Counted from the stretch's first letter, positions 8,744 to 17,473 are shown. The stretch: 64,000 nucleotides of DNA from an uncultured Blautia sp. (GCA_937893675.1 CALBGI010000021.1:62001-126000); one strand, 5' to 3'. The notes: a model not told the origin generated them from the sequence alone. Numbers and translations: made by a program.

Positions 8744-8904
8744 CAACGCCGCTGTTCCTGCTCCGGTGTGTGCAGTTGGGGCTGTCCATAGCAGATTTGG
8801 AGCTTCTCTCCATTGGATTAATCAATGATATGTATATCGAGAGCAGGAATGACGAGCATAAATATGCCGCGCTTGCGACACAGGAGGACATGGACCGTTT
8901 CTAA
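8740..8904 (+). CDS. Tail assembly chaperone extension (GT-like), 54 residues
   Basis: This short frame begins with an ATG overlapping the previous stop (ATGA) and encodes MTTPLFLLRCVQLGLSIADL followed by a short charged tail. It lies in the -1 frame of the preceding gene and is probably expressed mainly as a G-T fusion through the slippery heptamer at 8713. The T part would recruit tail tube and tape measure. In lambda-like phages the tape measure follows directly; here 1.5 kb of cargo is inserted between. Confidence 0.8.
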   Translation: MTTPLFLLRCVQLGLSIADLELLSIGLINDMYIESRNDEHKYAALATQEDMDRF

Positions 8905-8910
8905 GCGGAA

Positions 8911-8941
8911 TCCGGCAGGGAATGGCATATTCCTTGCCGGA
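8911..8941 (+). other. Strong hairpin upstream of cargo cassette 2
   Basis: TCCGGCAGGGAAT and ATTCCTTGCCGGA form a 13-bp stem (one G-U) around a GGCAT loop. No T-run follows, so it is not a classical terminator. It could be an RNA processing or stability element in the late transcript. Confidence 0.6.
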
Positions 8942-8960
8942 ATATTGGAACTATAGGTGC

Positions 8961-8989
8961 TTTACTACAATTGAGGGGTATGGTATGAT
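8961..8989 (+). promoter_or_regulatory. Promoter of cargo cassette 2
   Basis: TTTACT (8961-8966), a 17-bp spacer and TATGAT (8984-8989), the latter preceded by TGG to make an extended -10. It drives the HsdR-N-type gene independently of the late operon. Confidence 0.62.
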
Positions 8990-9059
8990 TGAAAAAATGC
9001 CGTTTTAGATAATTGACTTATTGGGACATAGTTTTAACGGCAGCAAAGAGGATGATGCT

Positions 9060-10289
9060 GTGAGAATACAAGAAGAACTTGAGAAAATACAATTGCCTAG
9101 AAATTACAAAAGAAGCGGAAAGGAATGCTTTCTTGATCCATACAGGAAACGGTTGATTGAGATAACTCCGGAGGAAATCGTTAGACAGAAGGTTGCAAAA
9201 TACTGCGAGGAGACACTTAAGGTGCCTGCGGAATGTATTATGCTTGAAATACCGATGTCAAAATATGTAGCGGGAGCAAAGGGACGCGCTGATATAGTGA
9301 TTCATCGAAAAGCATCGGAGAATGCGTTATATCCACTGGTGGTAGTGGAGTGTAAACAATCGAATGTTTTTCTTACGGATAAAGTAGTGGAACAAGCGGT
9401 AAGGTATAGCGATATTGTCGGGGCAGATTATTTTATCATTACAAATGGCGTTGATATGGAGATTTTCAAATTCATAGAAGAAACTAATAACTACCAGAAG
9501 CTAGAGAGAGTCCTTTCTTATGATGAAATGGTTTCAAAAAGTGGGACAATTATGCCAGAGGGAGAAAAACTGCCACGATTTACTTTGGAACAGTTACAAG
9601 ATCTTGACCTGATGAGAGAATACAACGAAGCGGATGTATGGGTTTTTGGCGGGGATACTCCTTCAAAAATTATCCCATTTGCAGTTAATCTGTATCAAGC
9701 CTTGCTTGATGAAGAACATAAATTGCCAGCAACAAAATTTCAAAATTATGAAATGGTTGAAGATTTGGGCATCCGGTACTATGATTATTCTAATGGTGGC
9801 GGCGGGCATTTTAATGGATTGTATAGGTCATTTCTCGTAAAAGATGTTGAGGGAGATAGTCAAATATTGAGTTTTTCAATGTTTGGAACGGGAGAGTCGA
9901 CAGAATATGATAAGGCAAATACCCATCGAAAAAGTTATACCATATTATTTGTGGCAATAGATAAATTCAAAGTAAGTAAAGCAATTTTGGAATATAATTT
10001 AGATGCTTTTTCTGTATTGTCTGAAAAAGATGTATCATTTCAACACAGTGGAAGGATTAGCAGTTTACCATCAGATGCACTGAGGAAATATATTGGTAAA
10101 CATTCTGAATTAATACGATTAGAAGGGGAGAAGATAGATATAGGGATACTTCCGACAGACAGGTTATTATTTCTTGATGGGAAGGAAGAAAGCACTTTCT
10201 TGTATTCTTTTATGGAATATGCTATGTTACGTGAAAAATTCCGCAGTAACATAAGAAAAAAGGGATTTGAGGGTATAGAGGATGAATGA
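9060..10289 (+). CDS. HsdR N-terminal-type nuclease-domain cargo protein
   Basis: The 409-residue protein carries a type I restriction HsdR N-terminal-like nuclease domain: a leading helix with Glu39 (PEEIVRQK), Asp78 in GRADIVIH, Glu97-Cys-Lys99 in VVVECKQ, and Gln112 in VVEQAVRYS, i.e. the complete PD-(D/E)XK core plus the QxxxY motif. No helicase motor follows; the C-terminal 230 residues are unlike HsdR and unrecognised. I chose GTG at 9060, preceded by AGAGG at 9046-9050, over a TTG thirteen codons upstream that lacks a ribosome site. The gene is A+T-rich, has its own promoter and terminator, and splits the tail chaperones from the tape measure. A lysogeny-expressed exclusion nuclease is a reasonable inference. 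Confidence 0.8.
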   Translation: MRIQEELEKIQLPRNYKRSGKECFLDPYRKRLIEITPEEIVRQKVAKYCEETLKVPAECIMLEIPMSKYVAGAKGRADIVIHRKASENALYPLVVVECKQSNVFLTDKVVEQAVRYSDIVGADYFIITNGVDMEIFKFIEETNNYQKLERVLSYDEMVSKSGTIMPEGEKLPRFTLEQLQDLDLMREYNEADVWVFGGDTPSKIIPFAVNLYQALLDEEHKLPATKFQNYEMVEDLGIRYYDYSNGGGGHFNGLYRSFLVKDVEGDSQILSFSMFGTGESTEYDKANTHRKSYTILFVAIDKFKVSKAILEYNLDAFSVLSEKDVSFQHSGRISSLPSDALRKYIGKHSELIRLEGEKIDIGILPTDRLLFLDGKEESTFLYSFMEYAMLREKFRSNIRKKGFEGIEDE

Positions 10290-10362
10290 GTCCTGTAATG
10301 GTGTGTAAGAATTTGTAAGCGATAAATGTCCGTTTGCAGAACTAAAAAATATAATATTACAT

Positions 10363-10392
10363 AAAGCATCGGCAGAAATGTCGGTGCTTTTT
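10363..10392 (+). terminator. Terminator of cargo cassette 2
   Basis: AAAGCATCG (10363-10371) pairs with CGGTGCTTT (10382-10390), followed by further T. It ends the cassette 58 bp before the tape measure start. Confidence 0.72.
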
Positions 10393-10416
10393 CCGTATAT
10401 GGGGCAGTGATGCTCC

Positions 10417-10444
10417 TTTTTTTATGCCCGTTTTGAGGAGGTGG
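10417..10444 (+). repeat. Junction repeat after cargo cassette 2
   Basis: Starts TTTTTTTATGCC and ends GGAGGTGG, a near-copy of 3104-3130. It supplies the ribosome site for the tape measure gene. Confidence 0.55.
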
Positions 10445-10449
10445 GGAGC

Positions 10450-13314
10450 ATGGGTGCAAGCAGGATTAAGGGCATTACAGTAGAGATCGGCGGCGATACC
10501 ACGAAGCTGCAGAATGCCCTGAAAGGCGTGAATTCGGAAATCAGGAATACGCAGTCGCAGCTCCGGGACATAGAAAAACTCCTGAAACTCGATCCGGGCA
10601 ATACGGAACTGCTGGCGCAGAAACACAGGCTTCTCGGACAGGCGGTAACGGACACGAAGGAAAAGCTCGCTACCTTAAAGACGGCTGCGGAACAGGCAAA
10701 CACGGCGCTTGCTAACGGGGAGATTTCGCAGGAGCAGTACGATGCCCTCCAAAGGGAAATCATCGAGACGGAGCAGGAGCTGAAGCGTCTGGAAACGCAG
10801 GCAAACCAGTCCGCTGTGGCAATGCAGAAGATAGCGGCAGCGGGAGAAAAACTAAAGAGCGCCGGGAGCAGCATATCGGAAGTTGGGAAGAAGCTGATGC
10901 CTGTGACAGCAGCGGTGGGAGGGCTTGGCACGGCGGCGGTCACCACGGCGGCAAACTTTGAATCCTCCATGTCGCAGGTGCAGGCAACGATGGGGATCAC
11001 AAAGGATGCCATGTCTCAGGTGGACGGGCAGACGGTCAATACCATGTCCACGCTGTCCGAGCTTGCCAAGAAGATGGGTGCGGAGACGGCTTTTTCTGCA
11101 TCGGAGTGCGCCGAGGCATTAAATTATCTTGCGCTTGCCGGATACGATACGCAGCAGATGTGCGATACCCTGCCGACTGTCCTGAACTTGGCGGCGGCAG
11201 GAGGGATTGACCTTGCTTCCGCTTCCGATATGGTAACGGATGCCATGTCAGCGCTGGGTATGGGCGTGGATGAAGCGGAAACGATGGTCGACCAGATGGC
11301 AAAGACCGCTTCCACCACGAATACCTCCGTTGCACAGCTTGGGGAGGGAATCCTTACCATCGGTGCGACCGCCAAGTCTGTAAAGGGCGGCACAGCGGAA
11401 CTGAATACCGCGCTCGGCATCCTTGCCAACAACGGCATCAAGGGGGCGGAGGGCGGAACGCACCTTCGGAATGTCATCCTGTCCCTGCAGAATCCCACAG
11501 ACAAAGCGGCGGCGAGCATGGAAAAGCTCGGCGTGGACGTCTATGATTCCGAGGGGAATATGCGCTCCCTCAATGATATTCTCGGCGATCTAAATAAGAG
11601 CATGGACGGGATGACTTCTGCGGAGAAGTCCAATATTATCAGCACTATTTTCAATAAAACTGACCTTGCTTCCGTCAATGCTCTGCTTGCCAATACGGGC
11701 AGCACTTGGGATGACCTCCAGCAGTCGATCATCGACAGCGGCGGCGCTGCACAGCAGATGGCGGACACACAGCTTGATAACCTTCAGGGACAGCTTACTA
11801 TCTTAAAATCAGCATTGGAAGGGCTGGCGATCTCCTTCGGGGAGCTTCTGATGCCCGCCATCAAACAGATTGTCGGATGGGTGCAGAAGTTTGTAGACTG
11901 GCTCAACGGCATGGATGAGGGAACAAAGAAAGTCATTGTGACGGTGGCTCTGCTGGCGGCGGCATTAGGCCCGGTCCTTATCGTGGTGGGGAAAGTCATC
12001 TCCGCAGTCGGTACGATCATGACGGTCGTGCCGAAGATTGCCGGAGTCATCAATACCGTGAAAACTGCATTCGCAGCCTTAAATACCACCATGCTTGCCA
12101 ACCCCATCGTTCTGGTCATTGCAGCTATTACAGCGCTTGTTGCCGCATTTATTTATTTGTGGAATAACTGCGAGGAATTCCGGGAGTTTTGGATTAACCT
12201 CTGGGAACAGATTGAGGAAGCAGCGGTTGCCGTATGGGAAGGGTTGAAAGCATTTTTTACAGCGGCATGGGAAGCAATCTCTGAGGCGGCTAAGACCATA
12301 TGGGAGGGAATCAAAACATTTTTCTCCGGGATATGGGAAGGCATCAAGCTGATATTTTCCGCAGCGGCAGAGGCGATCAAACTGATCATCACAACGTATT
12401 TCAATCTGTACAAAACCGTCATTACCACGGTATTCAATGCCATCAAGCTGGTGGTGACTACGGTATGGACTGCGATTAGGACGGTCATCACTACGGTGGT
12501 TACGACAATCCAGACGTTTTTGACCACGGCTTGGAATGCGATAAAAACCATCATTACCACGGTGGTCAATGCTATCAAAACAGTCATTGTCACGGTGTGG
12601 AATGCTATTAAAACAGCGGTCACTACGGTGGTCAATGCGATAAAAGCCGTGATCTCCACGGTCTGGAACAGCATTAAAAGTACGATCACATCCATCGTGA
12701 ACGGCATAAAAAATACGGTGACGAGTGTATTCCAGAATATGCTGAGCGGCATCAAGGGGACGATGGGAAATATTGTAACCACGATCAAGGACGGGTTTAA
12801 TCAGGCGATCAGTTTCATTACTTCATTGCCGTCAAAGGCGCTGCAGTGGGGCAGGGATATCATCATGGGGATTGTTAACGGCATCCGGAGCTGCATCGGC
12901 GCAGTCGGGGATGCGGTTGCGGATGTGGCAAACAAGATCAAATCCTTCCTGCATTTCTCCGTGCCGGATGAAGGACCACTGACCGAGTATGAGTCTTGGA
13001 TGCCGGACTTTATGAGAGGGCTTGCCAAAGGCATCGAGGGGAGCCGGGGGCTGATCGAAAAGGCTGTCCGGGGCGTGTCGGAAGATATGGTTATCAGTCC
13101 GAGTGTTGCTTCCGGCATGGCGGAGGCGCAAACTCCTGCGGCGGTATCCGGCAGCGGTCTGGCAGGTCTGACATCGGCGATTACGGCGGCTATCCGGGAT
13201 ATGAACGGGCAGGCCGGGGATATTGTCATCCCGGTTTATCTTGGCGGCGCGATGTTGGATGAAATCGTGGTAAGCGCACAGCAGAGGACGAATTTAAGGA
13301 GCGGAGGGCGATAG
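10450..13314 (+). CDS. Tape measure protein
   Basis: The 954-residue protein sets tail length and is probably ejected during infection. Residues 1-140 are coiled coil (Leu/Glu/Gln/Lys-rich). Next comes a PhageMin_Tail-type region (KLMPVTAAVGGLGTAAVTTA, then NFESSMSQVQATMGIT). A hydrophobic stretch lies near residues 495-570. Residues about 645-754 are tandem 11-residue repeats. The C-terminus has the FLHFSVPDEGPLTEYESWMP block common to Firmicutes tape measures. The ATG at 10450 follows GAGGAGGTGG; a GTG three codons upstream overlaps that ribosome site. Confidence 0.95.
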   Translation: MGASRIKGITVEIGGDTTKLQNALKGVNSEIRNTQSQLRDIEKLLKLDPGNTELLAQKHRLLGQAVTDTKEKLATLKTAAEQANTALANGEISQEQYDALQREIIETEQELKRLETQANQSAVAMQKIAAAGEKLKSAGSSISEVGKKLMPVTAAVGGLGTAAVTTAANFESSMSQVQATMGITKDAMSQVDGQTVNTMSTLSELAKKMGAETAFSASECAEALNYLALAGYDTQQMCDTLPTVLNLAAAGGIDLASASDMVTDAMSALGMGVDEAETMVDQMAKTASTTNTSVAQLGEGILTIGATAKSVKGGTAELNTALGILANNGIKGAEGGTHLRNVILSLQNPTDKAAASMEKLGVDVYDSEGNMRSLNDILGDLNKSMDGMTSAEKSNIISTIFNKTDLASVNALLANTGSTWDDLQQSIIDSGGAAQQMADTQLDNLQGQLTILKSALEGLAISFGELLMPAIKQIVGWVQKFVDWLNGMDEGTKKVIVTVALLAAALGPVLIVVGKVISAVGTIMTVVPKIAGVINTVKTAFAALNTTMLANPIVLVIAAITALVAAFIYLWNNCEEFREFWINLWEQIEEAAVAVWEGLKAFFTAAWEAISEAAKTIWEGIKTFFSGIWEGIKLIFSAAAEAIKLIITTYFNLYKTVITTVFNAIKLVVTTVWTAIRTVITTVVTTIQTFLTTAWNAIKTIITTVVNAIKTVIVTVWNAIKTAVTTVVNAIKAVISTVWNSIKSTITSIVNGIKNTVTSVFQNMLSGIKGTMGNIVTTIKDGFNQAISFITSLPSKALQWGRDIIMGIVNGIRSCIGAVGDAVADVANKIKSFLHFSVPDEGPLTEYESWMPDFMRGLAKGIEGSRGLIEKAVRGVSEDMVISPSVASGMAEAQTPAAVSGSGLAGLTSAITAAIRDMNGQAGDIVIPVYLGGAMLDEIVVSAQQRTNLRSGGR
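12382..12711 (+). repeat. Ten in-frame 33-bp repeats in the tape measure gene
   Basis: Units of 11 codons with consensus TVITTVxNAIK (for example TIITTVVNAIK, TVIVTVWNAIK, AVISTVWNSIK). Such hendecad repeats form a regular helix. Gain or loss of units would change tail length in fixed steps. Confidence 0.85.
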
Positions 13315-13317
13315 GAA

Positions 13318-13680
13318 ATGGCGTTTATGCAGTATCTGAAAATGGAAGGCGTGTCCCTTCCGCTTCCCGATTCGTATGATTTGAATCTTACTGACGTGGA
13401 GGCGGATTCCGGCGGGGAGACGGAGGCAGGGACAACGCAGAGGGATGTGGTGCGGACTGGGGTGGTCACGATTGCCGTGGCTTTCTCCGTCAGCGCCGCA
13501 TGGCTCGCAAGGCTGACGGCGTTTTCCAAGCAGGAGAAGATTGCCGTCCAGTATTTTGACACGGAGGAACTGGCATTAAAGGAAACGGAGATGTATGTGA
13601 CCGGATTTAAGGCGAAGCTGTATAAGGACACTTCCAAGAAAGGGCTGTGGACGGTGTCTTTTACTTTGAACGAATTATAG
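13318..13680 (+). CDS. Small phage tail protein following the tape measure (function unknown)
   Basis: The 120-residue protein (AFMQYLKMEGVSLPLPDSYD at the start) lies between tape measure and tail tip, where distal tail or accessory baseplate proteins are normally coded. It has a beta-rich look with no catalytic motif. I recognise it only as a recurrent small protein at this position in clostridial siphophages. It could be a reduced distal tail protein. Confidence 0.65.
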   Translation: MAFMQYLKMEGVSLPLPDSYDLNLTDVEADSGGETEAGTTQRDVVRTGVVTIAVAFSVSAAWLARLTAFSKQEKIAVQYFDTEELALKETEMYVTGFKAKLYKDTSKKGLWTVSFTLNEL

Positions 13681-13697
13681 CGGAAAGGGGTGTTTTC

Positions 13698-15566
13698 ATG
13701 TACCCGGTGAGCGATGCGTTCCTGCAGGCGGTGCAGGAGAACACCAGAGAATATTACTGGACTGGGAAGATCACGACAAAAGCCGGGAAAGAGTATCCTT
13801 TTGGGTACCGGGATATCGTGAAGGGAAGCGGGTATATCACGGCGCAGTGCTGCGGAAGCACGGAGCTGGAGATCGGGACGGTGTATGCGTCCGAGATGGG
13901 GATCACACTCTTTTCGCAGATCGACCGCTATACGCTGGAGGATGCGAAGGTGGAGCTGTCCTGCCATTTCCGGCTGCCGGACGGGAACTTTGAGGAGATC
14001 CCGATGGGCATTTTTGAAGTCAGCGAGGCGAACAGGCATCTGAAAACGCTGGAGCTGAAAGCGTATGATTATATGCTCCGGTTTGAAAAGAGTTTTAACG
14101 AGTTTGAAACCGTGGGAAATGCCTATGCGTTTCTGGAGCTGTGCTGCGGGGCATGTGATGTGGAGCTTGCCCATACCAAAGAGGAGATCGAAGCGATGCC
14201 GAATGGGGCGGAGATGATTTACGTCTACCCGGAAAATGACATTGAGACGTACCGGGATGTGCTGTACTTTGTAGCGCAGGTGCTGGGCGGCTTTTTCTGC
14301 ATCAACCGGGAGGGACGCCTTGAACTTAGGAAATATGGCGCAGCCCCGGTCTTGGAGGTAAAAGGGAAGCACCGCTTCTCCAGCAGCTTTTCTGATTTCA
14401 TTACAAGGTATACGGCGGTCAGTTCCACAAATCTGCGGACGCAGACAGCGGAATATTATGCGTTGGAAACAGATGACGGGCTGACCATGAATCTTGGCGT
14501 CAACCCGCTCCTGCAGTTCGGGCTTGAGGAGACAAGGCGGACGCTCTGCGAAAATATCTTGGCGGACCTGTCGGTAATATCCTATGTCCCGTTTGATTCT
14601 TCTACGATTGGGAATCCGGCTCTGGACTTGGGGGATGTGCTGACCTTTTCCGGCGGGCAGACGGACGGGACGCAGACCGCCTGCATTACTTCCATCGAAC
14701 ACCGCATCGGCGGGCGGCAGTCCATCCGGTGTGTGGGGAAGAATCCCCGGCTTGCACAGGCAAAGAGCAAGAATGACAAGAACATTTCCGGGCTGTTAAA
14801 CCAGATCGAAGCGGGTAAGATCGGCATACACACTTTTACGAATGCCTCCGCTTATACAATCGCCGACAGCGATGTGCGGATCATCAGCATTGAATTCGCA
14901 TCATCGGAAGAAACCCATGTGCAATTCTTCGGGCAGGTGCTTGTGGATGTGGCGGCTGTGCAGACGGACCGGGAAGCCAGCGCAAAGGGGAGCATCGTGA
15001 TCCCATCTGATACGAGTGGGACTGCGGACAGTGGGGATACGGAGATGGACGGCTCTGATGAATCCGGTGCCGCAGGGACTGATTCCGTCACAGTTGAGGT
15101 GGAACTCCCAGTGACTTGGACGGAAGACGGTATGGCAGAAGCCATTGTAACCTTCGTATTCAATGACGATGAGATACTGCTCCACCATCCGGCAGAGACA
15201 TGGCACAGCGGGAAGCATATCCTTTCCCTCTATTATCCGATCGATAATGTCGTGCCGAATATCACGAACACCTTTGAAGTGTATCTGCGGATGGCAAACG
15301 GGACAGGGAGCGTGGATACCGGGGGATGCATTGCTGCGATCAGCGGTCAGGCAATGGCGGCTGCAGCGGCATGGGACGGTAAGATTAATATAGAAGAGAC
15401 AGTGGCAGGGTTTATGATCGGTGGCGGTATTCAGATGAAGGGATATGCAGAAACCATAAAGATGGAAACAATGGAGCTGGTGCAGAGAAGCTACAGCGAT
15501 CATGTGGCGGAGAAATATGGCATCGGCGCATTCTGCCGCCCGGTGGTCATGGAACAGGAGGTCTGA
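13698..15566 (+). CDS. Tail tip / baseplate protein (tail-associated, Gp37-like)
   Basis: The 622-residue protein follows the tape measure region and opens MYPVSDAFLQAVQENTREYY, resembling tail-associated baseplate hub proteins of Gram-positive phages. The start is the ATG at 13698 with AAAGGGG upstream; the frame is open further left but without a ribosome site. A central section (about 190-250) has LYFVAQVLGGFFCINREGRL, common to hub proteins, and the C-terminal third is Ser/Thr/Gly/Asp-rich and probably host-facing. No peptidase motif is evident. Confidence 0.75.
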   Translation: MYPVSDAFLQAVQENTREYYWTGKITTKAGKEYPFGYRDIVKGSGYITAQCCGSTELEIGTVYASEMGITLFSQIDRYTLEDAKVELSCHFRLPDGNFEEIPMGIFEVSEANRHLKTLELKAYDYMLRFEKSFNEFETVGNAYAFLELCCGACDVELAHTKEEIEAMPNGAEMIYVYPENDIETYRDVLYFVAQVLGGFFCINREGRLELRKYGAAPVLEVKGKHRFSSSFSDFITRYTAVSSTNLRTQTAEYYALETDDGLTMNLGVNPLLQFGLEETRRTLCENILADLSVISYVPFDSSTIGNPALDLGDVLTFSGGQTDGTQTACITSIEHRIGGRQSIRCVGKNPRLAQAKSKNDKNISGLLNQIEAGKIGIHTFTNASAYTIADSDVRIISIEFASSEETHVQFFGQVLVDVAAVQTDREASAKGSIVIPSDTSGTADSGDTEMDGSDESGAAGTDSVTVEVELPVTWTEDGMAEAIVTFVFNDDEILLHHPAETWHSGKHILSLYYPIDNVVPNITNTFEVYLRMANGTGSVDTGGCIAAISGQAMAAAAAWDGKINIEETVAGFMIGGGIQMKGYAETIKMETMELVQRSYSDHVAEKYGIGAFCRPVVMEQEV

Positions 15567-15567
15567 A

Positions 15568-16965
15568 ATGAAGCTAAAAGGGACGATGGTCGTGGAACTG
15601 ACGGATGTGAATACATCCGAGGTTGAGACGGTCACGGAAGAAAATATGGTAACGAATGCGGTCAACAATATCCTCGGTCTGAATCCGATGGGGATTTTCT
15701 ACAAAGCGACAGGGGAGTATGATGATGCGGTCATGTGGAACGGAAACCTGTTCCCCATCTGCCCGAATATGATCGGCGGCATCCTGCTTTTCCCGAAGGT
15801 GCTGGAAGAGAATGCGGACAATATCTACACACTGTCAGATAACCTCCCGGTGGCCTATGCTTCCAATAACGTGAATTCTACGGCAAATACGGCGAGGGGC
15901 AGTTTAAACCTGACGGAGAGCAAGGCTCTGGAGAACGGGTATAAATTCGTATGGGAGTTTACGCCGAGTCAGGGGAACGGGACGATAGCGGCAGTAGCGC
16001 TGACCAGCGCCAAAGGCGGGGAAAACGGATACGGCAGCCTTGTGGGGGACGCCAGCACCTTCCTCCAGATCAAAGCGGCGGATATCGGGGACATCCCGAA
16101 GGCGAATCAGATGGTGCTGTTTGAGACGGTGGAGATAGATTTTGAGAATAACCTGCTGTATTCCATTACGGCGGAGGATTCCAGCGTGCGGATCAGGAAA
16201 ATCCGGATTCCGATCTTCAACATCGGGCTGAATGAGAAGCTGGATGATTCCACTTATACGGTTTTGGAAGATAAAACGCTGACCACGCAGACCTTCCATT
16301 TTCTTGGGGACTATACGCTTTACGGGGAATTCATGGATGGGAAGGACGGGTACTGGTACGGCTTTTCCAATGAGGGGAATTCCTCCGGCAGTGCAGCGAT
16401 GGTGTGGATCAAGATTTCCAAAACGGATTATTCCTTTACGGAAGGGGAATGGACGCTGTCCAATGCGAAGCTGATGGATGTGGGGAACAGGGACGGAAGC
16501 ACCACCTACCCGGAGAGGGTGGTCAAATGCTGTGTGCGGAACGGGTATCTGTATGTCCCAGCTTATAATAAGAAGGGCATTTACCGCATCAACCTTTCCA
16601 ATCAGGCGGACGTCACACTGATTGAATTCGGGTTTACTTCCAAATGGAAGCCGCTGTGCGATGCAGGCTCCTGCGAAGTGTATATGACGCTGGTCGGGGA
16701 TCTGATCGTAGCTGGGGATTTCCAGATCACTGCGGCGGATGAAGTCATCCATACGCAGGGAAGCGTAAGGCTGAATGATGCGGCAACGCCGCTGTTCCAG
16801 TATAAGCATTTCCTGTTCGGGTGGGGCGGCAGCTACGGGAGCGAATTCCGGACAACGTACCTTCTGACGCCGTACCTTGCTTCCATCAATAACCTTTCCT
16901 CGGCGGTAATCAAAACAGTCGATAAGACGATGAAGATCACTTATACGCTGACAGAGGAAGCATAA
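15568..16965 (+). CDS. Putative tail fibre / receptor-binding protein
   Basis: The 465-residue protein is the last structural gene before lysis. It starts at ATG 15568, preceded by AGGAGG at 15557-15562. The N-terminus (MKLKGTMVVELTDVNTSEVE, then ENMVTNAVNNILGLNP) looks like an attachment domain, and the rest is rich in aromatic and Gly residues with repeating short beta-type segments. It could adopt a propeller-like or fibre fold for receptor binding. The identity is inferred from position and composition. Confidence 0.6.
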   Translation: MKLKGTMVVELTDVNTSEVETVTEENMVTNAVNNILGLNPMGIFYKATGEYDDAVMWNGNLFPICPNMIGGILLFPKVLEENADNIYTLSDNLPVAYASNNVNSTANTARGSLNLTESKALENGYKFVWEFTPSQGNGTIAAVALTSAKGGENGYGSLVGDASTFLQIKAADIGDIPKANQMVLFETVEIDFENNLLYSITAEDSSVRIRKIRIPIFNIGLNEKLDDSTYTVLEDKTLTTQTFHFLGDYTLYGEFMDGKDGYWYGFSNEGNSSGSAAMVWIKISKTDYSFTEGEWTLSNAKLMDVGNRDGSTTYPERVVKCCVRNGYLYVPAYNKKGIYRINLSNQADVTLIEFGFTSKWKPLCDAGSCEVYMTLVGDLIVAGDFQITAADEVIHTQGSVRLNDAATPLFQYKHFLFGWGGSYGSEFRTTYLLTPYLASINNLSSAVIKTVDKTMKITYTLTEEA

Positions 16966-16991
16966 AAAAGCAGGGGAGAGATGTCCCCTGC
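16964..16991 (-). terminator. Terminator of the SymE-like gene
   Basis: A perfect 8-bp stem, GCAGGGGA with TCCCCTGC around GAGATG (16970-16991). On the minus strand it is followed by six T, so it stops leftward transcription from the toxin gene; on the plus strand it only has A on its 5' side. Confidence 0.72.
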
Positions 16992-17026
16992 AAAATAAAA
17001 TGTGTTGGAGTGATGCGGTCAGATGG

Positions 17027-17389
17027 TTACTTGGATTTTCTGGACTTCCTGTGGGAAGAAGAATACGGGGAACTGGGCTCTGCAACTTGGGAAAGCTCAG
17101 GGGAAAGGCCAGCGTAGGCGGCGGCAAGGCCGAGCTGTACTTTTTTCAGTTCCGCAGATTTGCGGTCAAGCTCGGCTTTCAGCTCCTGCTGTTTCCGCTC
17201 GGACGCTTCTTCGGCGGTCAGCGGGCGGATGCGGATGGAGCCTTCCTCGAATTCCACCTTGAGGAGCGTCCCGATGGCGAAGCCCAGCTCTTCAAGCCAT
17301 TTCCCTTCCATCTGGATTTTCGGGACGGAAGTGTAAGAGGATTTGCTGTAACGGTTGGTGTAAGCTACTTTTAAATTTTTTGTCTGCAT
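17027..17389 (-). CDS. SymE-like toxin (AbrB-like fold)
   Basis: The first 55 residues match the SymE toxin family: LKVAYTNRYSKSSYTSVPKI, then MEGKWLEELGFAIGT and a closing VEFEEGSIRIRPL. SymE is an AbrB-fold protein recruited as an RNA-cleaving or nucleoid-acting SOS toxin in enterobacteria. Residues 57-120 form a charged helix and a Ser/Lys-rich tail not found in the E. coli protein. AAAGGAGA lies 9 bp before the ATG. It is antisense to the late operon, between fibre and holin genes, with its own terminator. In E. coli the toxin is held down by the antisense RNA SymR; rightward late transcription here would also be antisense. No protein antitoxin is visible nearby. Confidence 0.72.
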   Translation of the reverse strand: MQTKNLKVAYTNRYSKSSYTSVPKIQMEGKWLEELGFAIGTLLKVEFEEGSIRIRPLTAEEASERKQQELKAELDRKSAELKKVQLGLAAAYAGLSPELSQVAEPSSPYSSSHRKSRKSK

Positions 17390-17441
17390 AAAAATGTCTC
17401 CTTTCTGTACCGCCCTTTGCGGGCGGCGGTTTTGGTAGTGC

Positions 17442-17473
17442 TATTAATCACTCTAAACGGAAGAAATAGCAAG
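17442..17473 (-). repeat. Left copy of a 32-bp inverted repeat flanking the lysis cassette
   Basis: Read on the minus strand it begins CTTGCTATT and contains CGTTTAGAGTGAT, identical over 13 bp to the right copy at 19582-19613, with few differences elsewhere. It lies 53 bp upstream of the SymE-like start. TTGCTA and an AT-rich element 17 bp later make it a promoter candidate. Confidence 0.65.

Noticed and set aside
7730..8746. Long open frame on the minus strand across tail genes
   Set aside because: It is antisense to well-supported tail genes, has no ribosome site or recognisable protein, and follows from codon bias. The same applies to antisense frames at 13236-14702, 15904-17127, 39795-41675 and 53072-54922.
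9021..9059. TTG start thirteen codons upstream for the HsdR-N-type gene
   Set aside because: No ribosome site precedes it, whereas AGAGG lies at proper distance from GTG 9060.
10350..10355. TATAAT before the tape measure gene as a promoter
   Set aside because: It lies just before a terminator hairpin and has no acceptable -35 or extended -10.
12382..12711. Regular 33-bp repeats resembling a CRISPR array
   Set aside because: The repeats are contiguous, in frame, degenerate and encode 11-residue units of the tape measure; there are no spacers or cas genes.
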